From assembly GCF_007565055.1 (NCBI RefSeq), contig NC_044557.1, positions 74,844,595 to 74,908,594 on the forward strand: a DNA stretch of 64,000 bases, read 5' to 3'. The DNA comes from Rhinopithecus roxellana (taxonomy: Eukaryota; Chordata; Mammalia; Primates; Cercopithecidae). Numbering within the stretch: position 1 is the stretch's first letter; the number at the start of each line of letters is the position of its first letter. Position numbers and translations under genes: made by a program. Shown piece by piece: positions 58,201-64,000 of the stretch. Under the pieces are notes generated by a model. It was not told the DNA's origin. It searched no databases and saw only the letters and a list, made by a program, of their open reading frames with translations.

Positions 58201-60292
58201 TTCTCTCCATGTCTATCTGAATCCAAAGAATCTATTACTTTTTCAAAAATTAAAATTTGAAGTAAACAAATAGAAATAAACAAAAACATAAAAATTAATA
58301 GCAAGACCATATCAGCTTATGATTTGTAAGAGTTCTACTTGCTCCAGACTTCATCTTTCAAAAGTCATAGAAAAAATACTTACTTTTAGAATTAATAACT
58401 ATACAATTTGTCTTCTTGATGTCTATCATAATTTTCCTAGTGATTCAACATGTTAATTTTCTTTGTAAAGATCATTGAAGATAATTTGTCATGTGATTCA
58501 CATCCCAAGCTAATATTTATCTGTTGTGTGATAACATGAGAATTAATACAAATTATTTTGATAGATGAACTTACATTCATGCAAATAACTTGAAGTCCTT
58601 AGTGCTGAACTTATTCTTTTACTTGAGGCTTTTCCCTATGTATTTATTTGCTTATATATCTTCTACTGGTTATATGAATTGATTTTTTTTCCCCTGCCCT
58701 CTGCTTTTTTAAAAAAATATTCCAAGTGGCCATGAGAGTCATTTATTGGGAAACATTATATAGTATATGGTTGATGGTTCAGGCAGAAGCAACAGTCCAT
58801 AAAGAGTCATGAACACATAGTTTAAGGAAGGATCATCTTTACTGCTTTTCTGATCCCGATGGCAGCCTCCAAATCATCCAAAGCTCTTCTCTTAAAATTG
58901 CCCCTGGAATATGGGCTTCTCATATTCAATTGCTTAGAAATATATGGATATCTGTCTTCTCTCAGTTTTGCATTGAATTTCTCATCATTTGTATGGAAAC
59001 TTTTAGAAAAAAAGAAACAAACAGGTCTACTCCTTTAAATCTCATGTATTTGAGGAATGTAAAGGTGCCAGATGATTATTGTACCTATATATTTGAATTC
59101 CTGCATATTACTTGAAGACTTTTAATAAGAAATTAATCCCAACTGTATACTACCATTTTAGGAATATGTTATGGCTCTATGAGTAGTTTTGTTGTATGTG
59201 TTAAATACAATTTAAACCTTTAACTTGTATTTATCCAGTTATCTATTTGCATTTGAATGAGCCACATAGTAAAGAAAGAAAGAAAAACGATATATAATTA
59301 CAAATGCCAAAAAAATATAGTGGTTCAATACATTTCTACTCTATATAAAAATAAGTAATTGTGGAATTGTTCAAAATACATCTATTGTATTTTAGTATAA
59401 CCATTGTATTGATTTTTTGTTAGTATTTTTCTAGGCCAAAGCTAGGGCTGCCTTTTTCTCCTCTTTGGTAATGTCCACATCTAAATGCACCACACCATAG
59501 CCAGTGATCACAGGCAATTCAAAGGTGTATTAGTCAAGTATCTGCCAAGCAATGGAGCTCCTGCAAGAGGAGCTCCACCAGGGAGTATTGACTTCTAGAC
59601 TCTCTAATGTTCTGGAGGAGGGTGGAGAGCCAGTGAAAAAGGAAGGAGGAAGAGAAGAAGGAGGGAAAGAGGGATGGGGCTTCATAGCAGAAGTGAGTAG
59701 GTCTGAGGAGTCTGAAGGTGTCCACCCTGACAAAATCAGATTTTATCTTGTCTGTTAGTGACTTTTCACCTTCAACTTTATTTCTCCATATATACAGCAT
59801 ACATACAGACACATACAATATTGCATTTCCTGCTTCTCCCTTCATTTTCATTTGCTCACTTGAAAGACCAAAGGTGAAATGTGGTATATTTGTGTGCTAA
59901 TTTGTTTCTTCTTTTAACAGGAGAAAATTTTGAAATGTTTATATTTTGGGCAAGGTGTGAGTCATCAACAAAGCGTTAAAATATTTAGATGTATTGTCTT
60001 TCTTAGGCCTTATAATTAGTATTAATTTATTTTATATTTTATTTTGTGTTACCAGTTGTGATCTTTTTGATAATTTATTAAATGACTAGAATATTAAAAA
60101 GTACATAATTTCAGAGCATAGCATTGCCTTGAATATCAAAACATCTGTGTATTTATTCATATTGTCACCTTAAGACAGAAATTTTTACTTGGAAAACAGC
60201 ATATGAGGATGAGAATCATGTGGGAGCATTGCTCATAAATTATAAACTCTGGTAGCTGTTTATTAAATTACAGTGGAAAATGTCATAAATAT
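58201..60292. other. Unassigned stretch
   Basis: No gene recognised. 59550-59760 is purine-rich and G+C-richer, and its open frames on three readings are overlapping shadows without domains. A perfect 10-bp hairpin lies at 59553-59577. Confidence 0.45.
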
Positions 60293-60306
60293 TGTTTGTC
60301 CTTGTT

Positions 60307-60434
60307 TTTTTTGTTTTTTTTTTTTTTTTTTGAGACGGAGTCTCGTTCTGTTGCCCAGGCTGTAGTGCAGTGGCCGGATCTGAGCTCACTGCAAGCTCCG
60401 CCTCCCAGGTTTACGCCATTCTCCTGCCTCAGCC
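60307..60434 (-). mobile_element. 5'-truncated AluY (monkey type), minus strand
   Basis: Only the right arm and tail of a reversed Alu: T-run, 'gagacggagtctcgttctg', 'gtgcagtggccggatctgag' (monkey-type bases), ending at 'cctgcctcagcc'. A perfect 14-bp target duplication tgtttgtccttgtt flanks it (60293-60306 and 60435-60448), so the truncation occurred at insertion. Confidence 0.95.
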
Positions 60435-60448
60435 TGTTTGTCCTTGTT

Positions 60449-63400
60449 AATTGGAATATGTGTTTGGCACCGAAATGTTGAAATTAAATATCTTATTTTC
60501 AGTGTTTATCTTACCTGATGAGTTTTGTGCTGGTTGTGATTATTGACCAGTCTCTCTATTCCGACTCTCCTATCCGTTGACTTCTCTTCCAGGGTCTCAG
60601 AACCCTTTCAATATGGATTATCCTTCTTCATCCATTGAATACTGGTATTCACTGATGTTCTATTTTTTTACTTGAGGGCAGAACCGGGTTTGAGTGTCAG
60701 TCTGTCTTCCATTGTACATTTTACATATCTAGTGTGTAATAGAGGCTATGCATATTTTACTTTTTAAAAGGACGACATTTCAGATCCATTCATAAAAGCA
60801 CATTAAGGGATAAATGTTTTCTATTCCTAGAGAAAAGAGAATAATTAGGTCAATCATTGCAATAATCTCTTATGTTTTCCTGTATGTGTATGTGTGTGTA
60901 TAGGGGGGATGTACATGTACGTGTCCAATCTCACTTTGCACTAAGGCCACTTTTATGACCTGTGTATTAAAATAAATCATTTTCCTGATTTAAACCTTCA
61001 GTGATACCCTGTCACATTTTAAATTATTTTCTCCATCATAAGTTGGTCTATGTCAACTACTATTTCTTCATCTCTCAGAACTCCCTAAACACAACTGCCT
61101 ATGGTTACTTAAACATGCAATGCCTCCATAATCCTAATAATAAATAATAAATTAGATATGTATTATTTATTTAGACATTTATTATGGGCACAATAATAAT
61201 AAGTTAAACATTTATTAGGCAATTATTTTAATTCAATTCTGCACAACCAGACTCAGCAAGTTGTGAGTGTAAGCAGTTTATTTGGGAGTTGATATCAGAA
61301 AATACAGGAATGGAAAAATGATACAGGGAAAAGTATGAAGCAAAAAAAAAAATCCAACAAATTACCACTGTGGACAACTGAAGCTTAATCCCACATAATG
61401 TCCAGTCTAGCTAAGATAAGAAAGCAGGGTATTTTTACATTAACTCCTGTCATCTGCAGGGTTTATTAATTCTCTGGAATTCTAGTAAATTGCTAATTTA
61501 TCAGAAGTTAGGGAAAGACTTTAGTCAAAAAGATTCCAGTACTGGCCTCTTTGAAGTGTTAAGATTTGAGTAGATAGAGGTGAGGTGTTGAAAATGTCTT
61601 CTCAAATAATATTATTATACATTATAGAGCAGTTTTTAATTACTTATTTGCATATGTGTCTACCCCAGTAAATTGAAATTCCCAGAAGAAACAAAGTATG
61701 TTTTTTTAATTATCTCTGTATCCTCTATATTCTAACTCAACAAATGCCTACTGAACGAACTTAAATGTAAGAAAATGAAAGCAATATGCCCTTGTGATCC
61801 CTATTAATTTCTTAGCATCATAAAACAAGCACATCAGCCATATGTGTGTGTATGTTTATGTGTGTGTGTGCATGTGTGTGTCTGTGTGAGGGAGAGAGAG
61901 AGAAAGAGAATGCATGTTTTCAGAATCAGCATATAAAATAAGATCTGTAATAGAAGACACAATTATTTTTCGTTTCTTTTTTAAAATAGGAGGGAAAGAA
62001 GACTGATGGTAAATTTGTAAGTCTAGTCTTACTTAACCTGTGCTAAAACTAAGGATTGTGTGCTCCAATTTTCAGTGCTGCACTGGACAGACAGTGAGTC
62101 ATCAGATATGGGCTGAACTGTCTGGCTGTAAGTTCAATAACCATCTTAGTTCAATTACTTAAATTGGTAATAAACACTGTGTGCGGTAAGCAGCATAAAA
62201 TCACTAGCTGAGTGGCACCTATGACACAGAAGATATTTTCCTGAAGCTTTCAATAATGAAAAAGAATAAGTTTATGAAAGAGGGAAGAGAATAGCAAAGA
62301 AAGGAAACTGATGAAAATAAAGTATGCTAATTTTCCTTTTAAAACTAGATGTTTAACTTTCTGATAATTTTCAATCCAGCCCAAATAAAGTTTGAACTTC
62401 AAAAATCACAAAATGTACCCATTCCAAATTACTTCTGCTTTATTTATATAATTACTATGGAAAAAACAGGTGTAGAATACAGTTAATAACTTAAGGAGTT
62501 TTGTTAGAGTATGTTGCATGAAAAAGGAGGCATACTTTCTAATTACTTCTGAAATTAATGTTGTTCTCTTTTCCTCTCTGATATGCATTAATATTCCCTC
62601 AAATTGCATTTCTCTCCAACACTAGAGGCTAAGAAATACAGGAGAGGTAGAAAGAAGCATACATTAAATAGCTTTAGGCTAAAGAAAATTAAAATCTTAA
62701 TGCAACATTAAATATCAACAGAATTTTGTGATTTTGCCATATGAATGAACTGAATTACACAAATGTAAGCAAAGTGATGACAGGCATCTAAGAAACTTAA
62801 GAATGTACTCAGATGTAAAAAACATTTACGAAAAAGAAAAAAGGAGAATTCTTAATTATATTATTTTAAATGATTGCATAATTGGTTTACTTTTATGTCC
62901 AGTGATATTTTAATTTGATTTGATTCAAGGATCAAAAATTTTGTATAGCCACAGAAGCAACTCTTTTGAAAAAGAAAACAGTAATAATTTAAAATTTTTA
63001 GTTAAAAAGGTAGCATGTAGCTGTATGAATTATTTGTATTAACTCACGAATCTTTTAGTTTTGGAAAATACTCCTGGAAAGAATTTTTATTTATCTTTGG
63101 AAGTTTTACGATCTAATAAATATCATGCCTTTCCTCACAACTGTATCCATCTCCAAATCAGTGGAGTTAGCAAGTAAAAATTGATATGTATGCCTTATTA
63201 TTGATAAAGTATGAATAAGGATATAACTTAGGTGTATTAGTAAAAGTACTTGCTAAAACCTCAGTCTTAAGGTTTTAGACAGATTTACATACCCAGTCCA
63301 TTTCACAATTGCACAACCATGGGCCTTGGCAATCTGAGAGCTTCCTACACGGAAGAGTAAAAAATAATTGTGTCCTCTTTCCAAGCTGGCCCCAAAGTCA

Positions 63401-64000
63401 GCCCTCTATCTAAGCTGAGCAAGATTAATACCTTCACTCAATTTGCCAATCAAGACATTGTGAGGTGAGAGGTCAAAAGTGTTATATTCACTCCATGTTT
63501 CAAAAAGACAAAGGTGCTATTTAGCATTGTGGGAAGGACAGTTTCAGCAATTGTTCAAGACTGTTTTGAACATGGCTGAGGAGTTAGCCTTTTGACCCCT
63601 ACTGAATAAATGACAGTTGACATTATAAATGTCTTCCATGTTAAGAGAATGTATCTTACAGGGTTAGCTGATAAAACAAATCATACTACATGTATTGGAC
63701 TCCAAACAATTTTACCAACTGCTTTGGAAAAATGTAACAATTAAATTTATTTAGATTTTTTCTGTTTTTTTTTCTTCTCCTTTCTGCTTTCTTAGATTAC
63801 GAAAAATCATAAATGTAAATCCCAAAGCAGTATGCCTTACATCTACCTCATTGTCTAAAACGATGAACTCCCCATCACAAATTCTGGAGTACCAAAATAC
63901 ATCATAGCTGCTACTAGTTAGGTGCTCCTAAATTAAGTACTTCCTTCCAGAAACCTGTTAAGCTACTATTATTTCAATGGCTATAAAAGCTTTACCATTT
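60449..64000. other. Unassigned AT-rich DNA to the window end
   Basis: No gene or clear repeat family. A TG/GA-rich simple repeat lies at 61843-61908, and a short TG run near 60885-60902. 61135-61215 is built of taa/tta words. Confidence 0.45.
61843..61908. repeat. Compound (TG)n-(GA)n simple repeat
   Basis: Interrupted tg units (tgtgtgtgtatgtttatgtg, then tgtgtgtgcatgtgtgtgtc) pass into a gaga run (gagggagagagagagaaaga). Confidence 0.9.

Noticed and set aside
59530..59851. Overlapping frames on both strands in a G+C-richer patch
   Set aside because: Three mutually overlapping frames with purine-rich composition and no domain; only the hairpin there is worth noting.

Overview
This is primate nuclear DNA, almost certainly from an Old World monkey (macaque, baboon or close relative). 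Several young AluY copies carry the cercopithecid-type diagnostic bases: 'ctcaagcctgtaat' near the start and 'gatccggccactgcactcc' near the end, where the human AluY reads 'ctcacgcc' and 'gatcccgcc'. The window is AT-rich. I found no host protein-coding exon, tRNA, rRNA, CpG island or CRISPR array. It reads as intergenic or deep-intronic sequence built mainly of retroelements of different ages inserted into one another.

Layout. 1-9.7 kb: ancient repeats, two MaLR solo LTRs (281-645; 8197-8603, with a perfect 5-bp target duplication), pieces of old L1, an AluJ and a (GT)23 tract. 9.7-17.1 kb: the remains of one old L1 on the minus strand, from its 5' region near 17.1 kb to its reverse-transcriptase region near 10.2 kb, cut by three AluY copies, two MaLR LTRs, an ERV1-like LTR and a (GATA)n tract. 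17.1-29.3 kb: mostly unassigned AT-rich DNA with five further Alus or Alu-linked simple repeats, including a 250-bp compound polypyrimidine tract grown from an Alu tail, a hAT-type relic and an L1 3'-end relic. 29.3-43.7 kb: a second old minus-strand L1 hosting a full-length L1 (29974-36140) with perfect 15-bp target duplications, two Alus, an L1 3'-end fragment, an MLT1-type LTR (40320-40776, perfect 5-bp duplication) and a 5'-truncated plus-strand L1. 43.7-64 kb: an old L1/HAL1-like piece, a MIR, Alus, an MLT-like LTR, a MaLR internal region plus 3' LTR, an L1 ORF2 relic, and long stretches I could not assign.

The only recognisable coding capacity is retrotransposon-derived. The full-length L1 keeps its 5'UTR, ORF1, 63-bp spacer, ORF2 and 3'UTR, but ORF1 has one in-frame stop and ORF2 has four stop codons (two adjacent) and four frameshifts, so it cannot move autonomously. 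I see no new gene system. The most unusual signals are small: several perfect or near-perfect quasi-palindromes (23766-23820, 39299-39330, 8316-8339, 44726-44752, 59553-59577), two of which replace expected repeat sequence and look like template-switch mutations.
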